NCBI GenBank assembly: GCA_038380435.1
Contig: JAWZYU010000007.1
Span: forward strand, 26,019,001-26,083,000
DNA: 64,000 bases
From: Ryuthela nishihirai
Taxonomy: Eukaryota; Arthropoda; Arachnida; Araneae; Heptathelidae
Direction of reading: 5' to 3'
Shown here in pieces: positions 32,169 through 42,510 of this stretch. The translations under genes were made by a program, and so were the position numbers. The number at the start of each line of letters is the position of its first letter. Within the stretch, counting starts at the first letter, position 1. Below the pieces are notes generated by a model. That model saw only the letters and a list, made by a program, of their open reading frames with translations, was not told the origin of the DNA and ran no database searches.

Positions 32169-32940
32169 ATGAATTCTATCTGTTTCATCTCTATAATCCA
32201 TATAAAAAAATAATAAACTTTACAAAGTTGCTGCTCTTCTATTCAAACTAGGAGCAGCTCTATTCCATTTATGGTTCTTCACTTTATTCGATTTCTTTGC
32301 TTATTTTACACATTCCAATTTCATGGTACTTCAAGTTTATTCTCCGAAAAAAATTTGATTTTTTTTAAATGTAATGCATTAAAATTTATGTCATCGTCCT
32401 TGTTGATTTGTGGATAAGTTTTAATAATAATTCCGTATGAATAAATTATTTTTGGCAAAGAAATCCTCATTTGCAATTCTTTATATGAATGACAACCACA
32501 GCTATAGCAGAATGGATTTTTATATAACTATGATATGTTATATGCCCTCAGTAATACTTTATTAAAAGTCGGATTTATTACATATCTTATTTTATGCCAT
32601 ATGATTTGTTATTTGGAGTTTTATGGCTCAAGAATATCTAAGGCTCTTTCTCAAGAGCAAATACTTGGAGTCCAAAAGTCAATCATAATCCCAATACTTT
32701 TAAATATATCACAAACAACCAAAATTATTAGCATTTCATTTGGGTGCCAGTGAAATATAATGATGAAATAAAGTTGTTCAGATGAAATAAGGTTGTTCAT
32801 TTCATTAAAAACGTCTCACAGGACAAAATATGCATACGTGACTTGAAACGAAAATCCAGGGTGCTATGAAAGCTGTTTCGGTTTCTGCGCTCTTCATTTC
32901 CTGTTGATCAAGGGCAGGGGGGATTGATTCTGAACAAAAT
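32169..32940. other. no recognised gene
   Basis: AT-rich. A short duplicated word (AATAAAGTTGTTCAGATGAA / AATAAGGTTGTTCATTTCA) lies near 32767-32803. No gene seen. Confidence 0.4.
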
Positions 32941-33480
32941 TATGGCACAGAGACATCATTGAGTTGAATTTGCACATGGATGAGCAATTGCTATATTAGA
33001 GTGCAGCCGATCTCAGACAGATGTATGTAACAAGACTGTAGATGTCTTCCAATCAGAGCTTTCAAAATTTTAGAGTCGGTTAAAATAGACAGGAGACATT
33101 AGTCATAGGCGAGTGCAAGATCCTACAAGAGCGATAATATCACAGGATGACCTCTATCTTAACAGCCAGACTTCATAGAGCGATGTCATCCAAGCAACTC
33201 TTGTCTGGAGCTTTCTGCAGCCATTGCGACGAGAGTTTCGAAACAAACTTTACAAAAGTCTTCACCAAAGAGAACTCTACTCCAGACGACCAACAGTTTG
33301 CATTCCCCTCCATATCTTCCACAGAAGGGTCCAATTAATATGATGTAGACATCATCGTCACAAAACCCCAAACCAATTGGGCACATGTGCTCTTTACTAA
33401 TGAGTCGCAATTCCGTCTTCAGACTGATTGTCGACGAGTTTTCATCTCGAGAGTGTAAGAAACTTGTAACCAACCCTCTA
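32941..33480 (+). pseudogene. second Tc1-like transposase, N-terminal half only
   Basis: Starts MAQRHH and follows the family order through EFAHG, AIAILECSRSQTDV, TGDISHRRVQDPTRA, a QLLSGAF/FLQPLRRE block, LYKSLHQRELYSRRPTVCIP, and WAHVLFTNESQFRLQTDCRR. Frame changes are needed between blocks. The first catalytic position (usually TDESRF) reads TNESQF, an Asp-to-Asn change. The second and third catalytic blocks are absent, and the sequence runs into the minisatellite at 33486. It is not the same subfamily as 26645-28010. Confidence 0.75.
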
Positions 33481-33485
33481 ATATC

Positions 33486-33762
33486 AGAGTAGTAGCCAGA
33501 AAAAATATCAAGTAGGAGTCATAATTTTCCATGGTTTCATTTTTCATGTTATCATGTTTCATGTTATTCATTTTTATGCTATCATATTTCATGTTTCATG
33601 TTATTCATTTTTATGTTATCATATTTCATGTTTCATGTTATTCATTTTTATGTTATCATATTTCATGTTTCATGTTATTCATTTTCAATTTTCATTTTGA
33701 AAATATATAGATATATTTCAGAGTAGTAGCCAGAAAAAATATCCAGAAGGAGTCATAATTAT
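33486..33762. repeat. 37-bp minisatellite flanked by a 40-bp direct repeat
   Basis: CATGTTATTCATTTTTATG plus TTATCATATTTCATGTTT forms a 37-bp unit present about four times between 33540 and 33685. Both sides carry the same stretch AGAGTAGTAGCCAGAAAAAATATC plus AGGAGTCATAATT (33487-33526 and 33721-33762). The outer pair brackets the array. Confidence 0.88.
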
Positions 33763-33849
33763 AATAAGAAATAATGGAAGTTTAAAACACTGTGGCACCA
33801 ATAACCACATTTAAAGGTACACTTCAGCTCACATAATTAAACATGAATT

Positions 33850-33945
33850 AAAAATGAATGTAATTTAGATTACATTCATTTTTTCTGATATTCTTTTCTG
33901 ATATTCATTTCCTCTGATAATTTAGATTATCAGAGGAGTGTTCAC
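33850..33945. repeat. two adjacent hairpins with the same loop
   Basis: AATGAATGTAA/TTACATTCATT and CCTCTGATAA/TTATCAGAGG form two hairpins, both closing on a TTTAGA loop, with a short tandem (TTTTCTGATATTC) between. Likely local template-switch products. No terminator role is implied in a eukaryotic region. Confidence 0.75.
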
Positions 33946-33984
33946 TATTAATTTAACGTCCATATGATATTAGGGGAAATATTG

Positions 33985-34075
33985 TACTTTAGCAGGGTGG
34001 GATACGAACCCGCCACCTTTTTTAATAATATGTCAGGTGCTTTGATCGCTGAGCTACAAACAGCCGATCATGAAC
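33985..34075 (-). repeat. SINE-E tRNA-like head
   Basis: On the minus strand: TTTGTAGCTCAGCGATCAAAG (A-box like) then, after about 40 bp, GGTGGCGGGTTCGTATCCC (B-box like). Spacing is tRNA-like, but the anticodon arm has an A/T-rich expansion. It may be a tRNA-derived repeat related to 16865. A functional tRNA gene is unlikely. Confidence 0.5.
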
Positions 34076-34123
34076 GCCCCTAATTGATATTACTTCTGTT
34101 TCATAAGACTGAAAAAGAGCGAC

Positions 34124-34399
34124 GATCTTGAGCGGCACCTTTTTGCACACAATGGACTAAATGACCAGGTAACAAGGATCCCGAAGGCTCAGAGAAGGAT
34201 GGGGGAGGGGACCCACTAAAACAGCTGTTAGGAGAGAGATGGTAGCCTCCCGTCAAGGCCATCCAGAGTGTTCTTTAACGTGCAAAGGATATGGCTCTCT
34301 CGCACACGGAGCCACGGCTTAACGTTCCATCCGACGGACGGCGGCCTTTACCAAGCCCATCGGTGTCCCTACTGACCGTGGGCAGGGCAGGGAGTTTTA
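34124..34399 (-). repeat. SINE-A, head-truncated, abutting the large inverted repeat
   Basis: The tail module begins within TGAGCGGCAC and the body runs to GGGAGTTTTAC. The tRNA-like head is missing. The large inverted repeat begins 6 bp later, so this SINE lies at its outer left edge and has no mirror at the right edge. Confidence 0.88.
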
Positions 34400-34405
34400 C
34401 ATATT

Positions 34406-36707
34406 AAGGTCGTAAAAATATCAGTGCAGGTGTTCTCCCACTTACCAACCACAGTCGACCGCTTAAAGGTCGGGGATCACGCTGGGGAAACATCAAAAAC
34501 AATCGCGTAATAGCGGCAACGCAGCTGTGCAGAACAATTGAGCTGGTCACGCCTATCTGTACTGCTTCGGAATCAGGAGCTTACTTCAGATGTCGATTGG
34601 CACATCCCTACATGTTTGACGTCAAGCAGAAACTGTGAAGCAACAATACCAGCGCATGTAAGCAAGAAATCACGCAATAAAGCCAAAAGTCGATATTTGG
34701 AAGTGGAATAAGCTGCCGCTTTGCAAACAGGTAGATTTTCTTTGAATTCAGAATTGTAAAATCAGAAGCTGATTTATGTACTGAAGGATATCTTCTTTCC
34801 CTATCACCCCTTGGGAAACATTATCGAAAAATTAATTTATAAAAAATAATATCAAATGCAAGAAAAACAAATTGTTTTTCTTTAATGAAATGCAATCTTT
34901 ATTTTCTTTCGATTACTTTTGTTTTCGGAAGCATATAACTATTTTTTTATTTATTAACATGAAAAACATTTTAAAATGCAATTTCAATAACACCTTTCCC
35001 TGTCTTTGGTTTCCGGGCATCCTTAGTTGTATTATGGTGTGATGTATATATATGATAACTGTATTGGCAATTGCATTCATTAATGAACAGCTCGCCCTAA
35101 ATATTTTTATCTTAAAACATTGATTTCTGCTTCGCTCTAAAAGTATTTGCCAACATGGAAAAATTCCTGCTGAGATCCATGGGAGACAGGGAGAAACTGA
35201 GCACAGATGAAATTTTGAATTACCTACACTAATTGACACAAATATATACTGTATTTTATTAATATTAATATCACTTTTATTAAATTGATGTATCTAGATA
35301 GCAGAGAAACAAAGTTTGTTTCTGTGTCTATCTGTGTGTATGTTTGTCGGTTTGTTTGACATCTCCTCATATACTATCAGAGCTCGAACCACCAAACATC
35401 GTACATGGCTTCACTTCACCGTAATTTAGCGCAATTTCAGAGGTTTGACCATCACAAAGTAGGTCCTCTCCAAAAAGTTGGCCGCGAAACTTCTGCACGC
35501 TAATAACTTTGCACGTTGAAAAAGTACTACTCACTCCACAACTTTCAAAGTCTCCATTCAATAAGTAAACGATGGCAGCGCACCTGGAGATTTCGGACAC
35601 TTGTGGTTGGTCCAATCCCGACCCACCACAACTAGAAACCCGATTTCTAAACCCTACATAGCCAGAACTAAATGGTAATATTACACCAAATTCGGAATCG
35701 ATCTGTCGCCTATCTGCGGAATTACAAGAATCCGAAAACGTCTGCCATGGGCAATGCCGTCTCCTGCTACTCTGAGTCATTAAATAAAGACCATCAGCAT
35801 TCCTGGAACATTTCAGGGCATTTCTGGTAGTTAATGATTTTAAACAAAAATTTTCTGGTAATAAACGGAAACATAATTTTAAACAAAAATTGTGCACAAA
35901 TTGATTGTTTTATTTCTAACGTCGTGTATTGGGAAGCCCAGAAAGCAAAAAAAAAGCTATATTCCTGATTTTATTCTACACATCTCAAGATTTCGTTTCA
36001 CGTATGATTAGTTACAATCAAATCTCGTTCCTGCTTTCTTTTGAGGGTGACAAAGGAGGGACATAAGTTCTACTAACCTATATCACAAGCCTTCATTTGA
36101 GATGTAACTTCCTACTAGGACCGATTAACCATTGGACCAAAGGGAATCTCCAAAAATTTCAGGAGCACCTTATTGATGGAATTATCTCTCCTCTTTTTTT
36201 AATAGATTTTTGAATTTGTTATTGTTGTTACTTAAATTGTTATCTCCTATTATGACATGATATACAGCCATTGTGAAGTCCTCCCCGCTCAGATCATGTC
36301 TGACTGAGCCAAATGGGAAGTACTCCCTTTTTCGAGTTGGGTTGGATTGTTTTACCTCTGAGCGGCACTTTTTTGCACACCATGGGCTAAATGGCCAGGT
36401 CACATGGACCCCGAAGGCTCAGAGAAGGTTGGGGGAGAGGACCCACTGGAACAGCTGTTGGGAGACAGATGGTAGACTCCCGTCAAGGCCATCCAGCGTG
36501 TTCTTTAACGTGCACAGGGTATATCTCTCCCGCACACGGGGCCACGGCTTAACGTCCCATCAGACGGACAGCGGTCTTTCCAAGCCCATCGGTGTCCCCT
36601 GCTGACCGTGGGAAGGGCGGGGAATTTTGCGGAGATAAATCTCAACGCTGACCCAGCTGGGACTCGAACCTGGGAACTGCAGATTACGAGCCTGACACGC
36701 TATCGAA
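34406..36707. repeat. left arm of 5.2-kb near-perfect inverted repeat
   Basis: Every position i pairs with 73969 minus i in the right arm with no net insertion or deletion over 2302 bp, as checked at both ends and in the middle. In 34406-36640 I found one mismatch (34656 A against 39313 C). The open frames here (108, 176, 73, 110 codons) reappear with identical translations in the mirror. Contents from outside in: an open frame shared with 39331-39597, AT-rich sequence, a unit related to the 39.8-kb array (35370-35780), a possible leader sequence, and a SINE-A. Confidence 0.95.
36337..36707 (-). repeat. SINE-A in left arm, head cut at spacer
   Basis: Shares private variants with the mirrored copy (GAGAGGACCC, TAGACTCCCG, GTATATCTCTC, CATCAGACGGACAGCGG), so both descend from one insertion. 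It stops inside the A-box region at CGCTATCGA, where the LTR-like spacer begins. The last 60 bp differ from the mirror at about six places. Confidence 0.93.
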
Positions 36708-37244
36708 TACGCGTCTGAAGGACGCCGCCTCTTACTCAAGGTAACCCTTGAAGGGAGGGTGCGATTCCAAAGGGAATCAAGATTCTTGGTGAAACTTATT
36801 AGAATCTTGTGGATTGAGAGTGAACCGCAGTGTAGGAAAAGGTTGATTATCCTTTCGCCGAGTTTGAGGTCTGTAAAGAGAGAATTTGCAGAGTGTGCGA
36901 TTCTCCACCTCATTATTAATGTTTACAGCAGCAAAGCAGCAAAGGCCCACGGATTTGAGTGCATTCCCAGCACGTGATTGTATAAAGTGTAAATAAACTG
37001 TGTCGTCCCTTTACAACTCTCGTGCAGTTAATTGATGGACTATTTTCATTCATCATTCAACACAGCGAATCTGAGGCATACGGTGCTATGGGCGTAAAAA
37101 CCCGCGAATCTAACATTTCACCGAAGTGAGGGTGAAGATAAATAAGCAATAATATCATCGTCCACCGGCGGCCACGACATTTGGCCCAGTCAAATCGCAT
37201 TCCAAAAGGGAGTACATCACATTTGGCTCAGTCTCCCTAGATCG
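36708..37244 (+). mobile_element. spacer of inverted repeat: LTR-like sequence
   Basis: Second copy of the LTR-like unit at 24604-25155, starting at ATACGCGTCTGAAGG and including TATCCTTTCGCCGAGTTTG, GTATAAAGTGTAAATAAACT and CACGACATTTGGCCCAGTC. Then comes AAAAGGGAGTACATCACATTTGGCTCAGTC, which is nearly repeated just after the SINE at 37637-37668. It is asymmetric: it occurs once, so the palindrome centre is not in the middle of a mirrored unit. Confidence 0.6.
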
Positions 37245-37632
37245 GGGGCGGGGGCGGCTCAGTCGGTAGCGCGCCAGGCTCGTAATCTGTAGTTCCCAGG
37301 TTCGAGTCCCATCTGTGTCAGCGTTGAGATTTATCTCCGCAAAATTCCCCGCCCTTCCCACGGTCAGCAGGGGACACCGATGGGCTTGGAAAGACCGCTG
37401 TCCGTCTGATGGGACGTTAAGCCGTGGCCCCGTGTGCGGGAGAGATATACCCTGTGCACGTTAAAGAACACGCTGGATGGCCTTGACGGGAGTCTACCAT
37501 CTGTCTCCCAACAGCTGTTCCAGTGGGTCCTCTCCCCCAACCTTCTCTGAGCCTTCGGGGTCCATGTGACCTGGCCATTTAGCCCATGGTGTGCAAAAAA
37601 GTGCCGCTCAGAGGTAAAACAATCCAACCCAA
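37245..37632 (+). repeat. SINE-A in right arm, full length
   Basis: Complete head (GGGGCGGGGGCGGCTCAGTC) through CAATCCAACCC tail. Flanked by a long imperfect duplication (AAGGGAGTAC..CATTTGGCTCAGTC at about 37206-37233 and 37641-37668), longer than the usual 10-15 bp. It may be a pre-existing tandem in the host LTR element or an unusual target-site duplication. Confidence 0.93.
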
Positions 37633-39563
37633 CTCGAAAAAGGGAGTACTTCCCATTTGGCTCAGTCAGACATGATCTGAGCGGGGAGGACTTCACAATG
37701 GCTGTATATCATGTCATAATAGGAGATAACAATTTAAGTAACAACAATAACAAATTCAAAAATCTATTAAAAAAAGAGGAGAGATAATTCCATCAATAAG
37801 GTGCTCCTGAAATTTTTGGAGATTCCCTTTGGTCCAATGGTTAATCGGTCCTAGTAGGAAGTTACATCTCAAATGAAGGCTTGTGATATAGGTTAGTAGA
37901 ACTTATGTCCCTCCTTTGTCACCCTCAAAAGAAAGCAGGAACGAGATTTGATTGTAACTAATCATACGTGAAACGAAATCTTGAGATGTGTAGAATAAAA
38001 TCAGGAATATAGCTTTTTTTTTGCTTTCTGGGCTTCCCAATACACGACGTTAGAAATAAAACAATCAATTTGTGCACAATTTTTGTTTAAAATTATGTTT
38101 CCGTTTATTACCAGAAAATTTTTGTTTAAAATCATTAACTACCAGAAATGCCCTGAAATGTTCCAGGAATGCTGATGGTCTTTATTTAATGACTCAGAGT
38201 AGCAGGAGACGGCATTGCCCATGGCAGACGTTTTCGGATTCTTGTAATTCCGCAGATAGGCGACAGATCGATTCCGAATTTGGTGTAATATTACCATTTA
38301 GTTCTGGCTATGTAGGGTTTAGAAATCGGGTTTCTAGTTGTGGTGGGTCGGGATTGGACCAACCACAAGTGTCCGAAATCTCCAGGTGCGCTGCCATCGT
38401 TTACTTATTGAATGGAGACTTTGAAAGTTGTGGAGTGAGTAGTACTTTTTCAACGTGCAAAGTTATTAGCGTGCAGAAGTTTCGCGGCCAACTTTTTGGA
38501 GAGGACCTACTTTGTGATGGTCAAACCTCTGAAATTGCGCTAAATTACGGTGAAGTGAAGCCATGTACGATGTTTGGTGGTTCGAGCTCTGATAGTATAT
38601 GAGGAGATGTCAAACAAACCGACAAACATACACACAGATAGACACAGAAACAAACTTTGTTTCTCTGCTATCTAGATACATCAATTTAATAAAAGTGATA
38701 TTAATATTAATAAAATACAGTATATATTTGTGTCAATTAGTGTAGGTAATTCAAAATTTCATCTGTGCTCAGTTTCTCCCTGTCTCCCATGGATCTCAGC
38801 AGGAATTTTTCCATGTTGGCAAATACTTTTAGAGCGAAGCAGAAATCAATGTTTTAAGATAAAAATATTTAGGGCGAGCTGTTCATTAATGAATGCAATT
38901 GCCAATACAGTTATCATATATATACATCACACCATAATACAACTAAGGATGCCCGGAAACCAAAGACAGGGAAAGGTGTTATTGAAATTGCATTTTAAAA
39001 TGTTTTTCATGTTAATAAATAAAAAAATAGTTATATGCTTCCGAAAACAAAAGTAATCGAAAGAAAATAAAGATTGCATTTCATTAAAGAAAAACAATTT
39101 GTTTTTCTTGCATTTGATATTATTTTTTATAAATTAATTTTTCGATAATGTTTCCCAAGGGGTGATAGGGAAAGAAGATATCCTTCAGTACATAAATCAG
39201 CTTCTGATTTTACAATTCTGAATTCAAAGAAAATCTACCTGTTTGCAAAGCGGCAGCTTATTCCACTTCCAAATATCGACTTTTGGCTTTATTGCGTGAT
39301 TTCTTGCTTACACGCGCTGGTATTGTTGCTTCACAGTTTCTGCTTGACGTCAAACATGTAGGGATGTGCCAATCGACATCTGAAGTAAGCTCCTGATTCC
39401 GAAGCAGTACAGATAGGCGTGACCAGCTCAATTGTTCTGCACAGCTGCGTTGCCGCTATTACGCGATTGTTTTTGATGTTTCCCCAGCGTGATCCCCGAC
39501 CTTTAAGCGGTCGACTGTGGTTGGTAAGTGGGAGAACACCTGCACTGATATTTTTACGACCTT
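37262..39563. repeat. right arm of 5.2-kb near-perfect inverted repeat
   Basis: Mirror of 34406-36707. The outer end at 39563 is followed by unique sequence (TCTTGTTCGACTGG), whereas the left arm is preceded by a truncated SINE-A. Part of an open frame (39331-39597) crosses this boundary, so the right arm looks like the original locus and the left arm the inverted copy. This polarity is inference. Confidence 0.95.
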
Positions 39564-39597
39564 TCTTGTTCGACTGGTCAGCAGCACTGGCTAGCAT
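39331..39597 (-). CDS. unrecognised open frame, possible host exon
   Basis: An 88-codon frame on the minus strand beginning MLASAADQSNKKGRKNIS and ending YMFDVKQKL. Composition is balanced, unlike the AT-rich surroundings, and it contains no known TE motif. The first 12 codons lie outside the inverted repeat. The rest is duplicated in the left arm (34406-34638), where the start is missing. It could be an exon, a processed fragment or chance. I recognise no domain and see no signal peptide or membrane segment. Confidence 0.3.
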   Translation of the reverse strand: MLASAADQSNKKGRKNISAGVLPLTNHSRPLKGRGSRWGNIKNNRVIAATQLCRTIELVTPICTASESGAYFRCRLAHPYMFDVKQKL

Positions 39598-40235
39598 AAT
39601 CGCGGGATCCGATACAGACAGGTTCGTAACGTTAAAAAATCTTTAGTAATCTATTTTATAAGAATTTGAAAAATTCAAATTGTTGGAAGATTCATTTACT
39701 TGATCGTAGGCGAAAATTTTCACGAAACGTGTTGCAGATTATCAAACAGTTATCTTAATTCTTTTCTACAATATTTTAAAATGATTTCGGAAAATGATCT
39801 GTTTTTGTAATATCATTTTCAATTAATAATATCATACTGAAGACATCCGGCCAATATTTGGCGCGAATCGTACCTACGTTTTTCCTTGATAACTTTTCTC
39901 GCCAAACGTTTAGGTTAGAAACGTATCTATCCATGAAAAACTTTCACAACGCAACCTGGGCGACGGCAGCTTTCCGAGATACGCAGAATATGGAGAAGTA
40001 TCAAATTCGCGTCATGCGGTTAGAGATCCGATCTTTTCACCCAAAACGGAGCAACACAGAGGGAACCAGTGTGCGAAATTTGACGCCAATTGGCTATGTA
40101 TCTGGGGAATTTGAGGGCGCAGAATTCTCCCGAAAAGATTTTTTCAACAGGTTGAAGTTAGAGAACGTGCTGATGTCACCATGCCGTAGAAAAAAATGCA
40201 TGCATTTCTATCCCGTTGTCCGCAGCCCTTTTGGG

Positions 40236-40535
40236 TTTGGGTTGGGTTGTTTCACCTCTGAGTGACACTTTTTTCCACACAATGGGCTAAATAGTCAGTT
40301 CACAAGGATCCCGATGGCTCAGAGAAGGTTGGAATAGGGGACCCACTGAAACAGTTGTTGGGATACAGATGGTAGCTTCCCGTCAAGGTCATCTAACGTG
40401 TTCTTTAACATGCACAGGGTATGGCTCTCCCACATACGAGGCCACAGCTTTCATCCCATCCGACCAATGGCGGCCTTTCCAAGCGCATCCTTACCCCTTA
40501 CTGACCATGGACAGGGTGAAATTGTTTTGCGGGGC
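40236..40535 (-). repeat. SINE-A, diverged, head lost, inside array
   Basis: Tail GGGTTGGGTTGTTTCACCTC and body to TTTTGCGGGG. The tRNA-like head is absent. It separates the first and second array units. Confidence 0.85.
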
Positions 40536-41669
40536 AACTTTTCGGAATGTACTTATTATTATATATTAGTCAAACCCACGCCAAAAGTTTGGCGTAAATC
40601 ATATATTCATTCATATTTTTTTAAATATTTCTTCATTGATAACTGTTTTTTATCTCTTAGTTCGTTCACAATTTTCCACCTTACTGTTCATAACGTACAA
40701 CTCCATTCACAAGGTAGGAGACAACAGCACGCCAGAAATTTCGGACACTTTTCGAGGGATCAATCCTGACCCACGGAAGCTAGGAACTCGATCTGTTAAT
40801 CCCAACAGGGCTAGAACTAAATGAGACCATCACACAAAATTTGGAACCCATCGCTCAAGTAGCCGCCCAACCGCAGGTTAACTGATCATTTCTGCCACCG
40901 GCTGGGTCACACCTGTCGGCACCTCCGTTCGCCCACTCTCCCATCTGTTTGTTCATTCGCCCGGAATTATAGCTTTCAGATAATACGATGACTAGAGACA
41001 TCCCGCCAAAATTTGGCGCGAAACATACCTTCGTTTCCACTGATAACATTTCCCGCCAAAAGTTTAAGTTGAGCGTAAAATGCTACAATGCTACATAGGC
41101 GACGGTAGCTCCCTCCAAATCCCGGACATTCGGAGAGGGATCGTACGTGACCCACTGCAAGTGGAGACCCGATCTTTTCACACAAAACGAAGCCACTCAA
41201 AGGGCATCCATGTTCAAAATTTGCGACCGATTGGTTAAGTATCTGGGGAATTACAGAGCGCCAAAATATATAGTCCTGAGAACCATAAGAGTTTCTCTGC
41301 AGTTTAAGTTAGAGCAAGCACTACGCTGTAGGAGAAACGCATTCATTTCTCTATCGTTGTCCACTGACCGTTTGGAATACGCCTATTTATTATATACTAG
41401 TAAAGCCAAGCCAAACGTTTGGCGCGAAACTCTTCGATAAGTTCAATTACACCGAATGTACATCGATCGATAACTGTATTCACAAGTCAGGCGAATGCAG
41501 AGCCTCAGAAATATCTGAAGCCCTCCGAGTGATCACTGCCGACCCACGGCAACTAGGAACCTCATCTGCCACAGGTAGAGGGTCAGACTTAAGCAGGACC
41601 ACCCCACCAAATTTTGGACCGATCGCTCAAGTAACTGCCAATTTCTGCCACTGATGATGTCACACTGTA

Positions 41670-41853
41670 CAGTCGCTCAAAAAAGTATCCGAACACTAGG
41701 GTTGATTACAAAATTCAGAAACAATATTTGGCAACCTTCGTGTCACGTGACACGAAGGTTGCCAGATCACTAATTTCTAAAAAAATTGTTGCCAGATATT
41801 TTTTCTGAATTTTGTAATCAACCCTAGTGTTCGGATACTTTTTTGAGCGACTG
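41670..41853. mobile_element. Tc1-like palindromic MITE, 184 bp
   Basis: Ends are CAGTCGCTCAAAAAAGTATCCGAACAC and its reverse complement, bounded by TA on each side (41668-41669 and 41854-41855). The centre holds a 34-bp perfect palindrome at 41730-41763 around CACGTG. No coding. Ends of this form fit the Tc1/mariner group. It lies within the fourth array unit. Confidence 0.92.
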
Positions 41854-42308
41854 TACACCTGCCCGGAAATACGGCTATTATATAATACGTTGACTAGTTA
41901 AATCCTCGCCAAACGTTTGGCGTGAAACGTATTGATAACTCTTGACAACGATAAGTTCATGCACATATGTCTATAGATCACTTCATTCACAGCTTCCCAC
42001 ACAATACTACTCACAACGTACTACTCCATTCACAAAGTAGGCCACAGCAGCATCCGAGAAATTTCAAACGTTTTAAGAGAGATCATTCCCTATCCACGGC
42101 AGCTAGGAACCCCATCTGTTAACACCAATGGGGCTAGAATTAAGTGGAATTATAATAGAATTAAGTGGGACCTACCCCACCAAATTTGGAACCAATCGCT
42201 CTAGTGGCCACTGACCCATAAATAGACTGACAGTTTCTGACACCGATGGCGTCACACGGTGTCGACCCCGTTCGTTCTTTCGATCACTTGGAATTACGTC
42301 TATTATAT

Positions 42309-42510
42309 TAGTGGTTCTCAAACTTTTATGCTTCACATACCCCCTGGAAATATGTATGTATGTAGCTGACGTACCCCTTATGTAGATAGATAAAACTATA
42401 GTTACAGTAGAATAATGCCAACTTAGCGACTTTGTTACTAGATCTAGCGACCTTTGAGCTCTCACGGCGTACCACAAAACATTTACCGTACCCCACGTTA
42501 AGAACCCCTG
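42309..42510. mobile_element. hAT-like MITE, 202 bp, 8-bp target duplication
   Basis: TAGTGGTTCTCAAAC at the left mirrors TTAAGAACCCCTG at the right. Perfect 8-bp direct repeats TATTATAT flank it (42301-42308 and 42511-42518), the length typical of hAT elements. A related element is at 54110-54440. Non-coding. Confidence 0.88.

Larger units (their letters stand above)
39840..42300. repeat. tandem array of about five ~420-bp units with a GCCAAA/TTTGGC palindrome
   Basis: Each unit starts near a palindrome: 39847 (GGCCAATATTTGGCGCG), 40570 (CGCCAAAAGTTTGGCG), 40999 (CCGCCAAAATTTGGCGCG), 41408 (GCCAAACGTTTGGC) and 41903 (CGCCAAACGTTTGGCG). Shared words follow in the same order: GATAACT, AAATTTCGGACACTTT, GACCCACGGCAGCTAGGAAC, ACCATCACACCAAA, GATCGCTCAAGTA. 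Removing the SINE at 40236 and the MITE at 41670 gives spacings of about 420, 430, 410 and 310 bp. Divergence is high. No coding potential is evident, and the class is unknown. Confidence 0.75.

Noticed and set aside
33540..33685. CRISPR-like array
   Set aside because: The 37-bp units are contiguous without unique spacers, and the region is eukaryotic.
38072..38602. 176-codon open frame duplicated with identical translation at 35367-35897
   Set aside because: Identity is explained by the inverted repeat. The frame overlaps the dispersed unit related to the 39.8-kb array, has no recognisable domain, and is cysteine/serine-rich in a way typical of chance frames.
34406..39563. The large inverted repeat as a pure sequencing hairpin artefact
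   Set aside because: Not accepted as the default because the spacer is 554 bp of asymmetric sequence, the outer flanks differ, and inner mismatches are clustered. It remains possible and needs read support.
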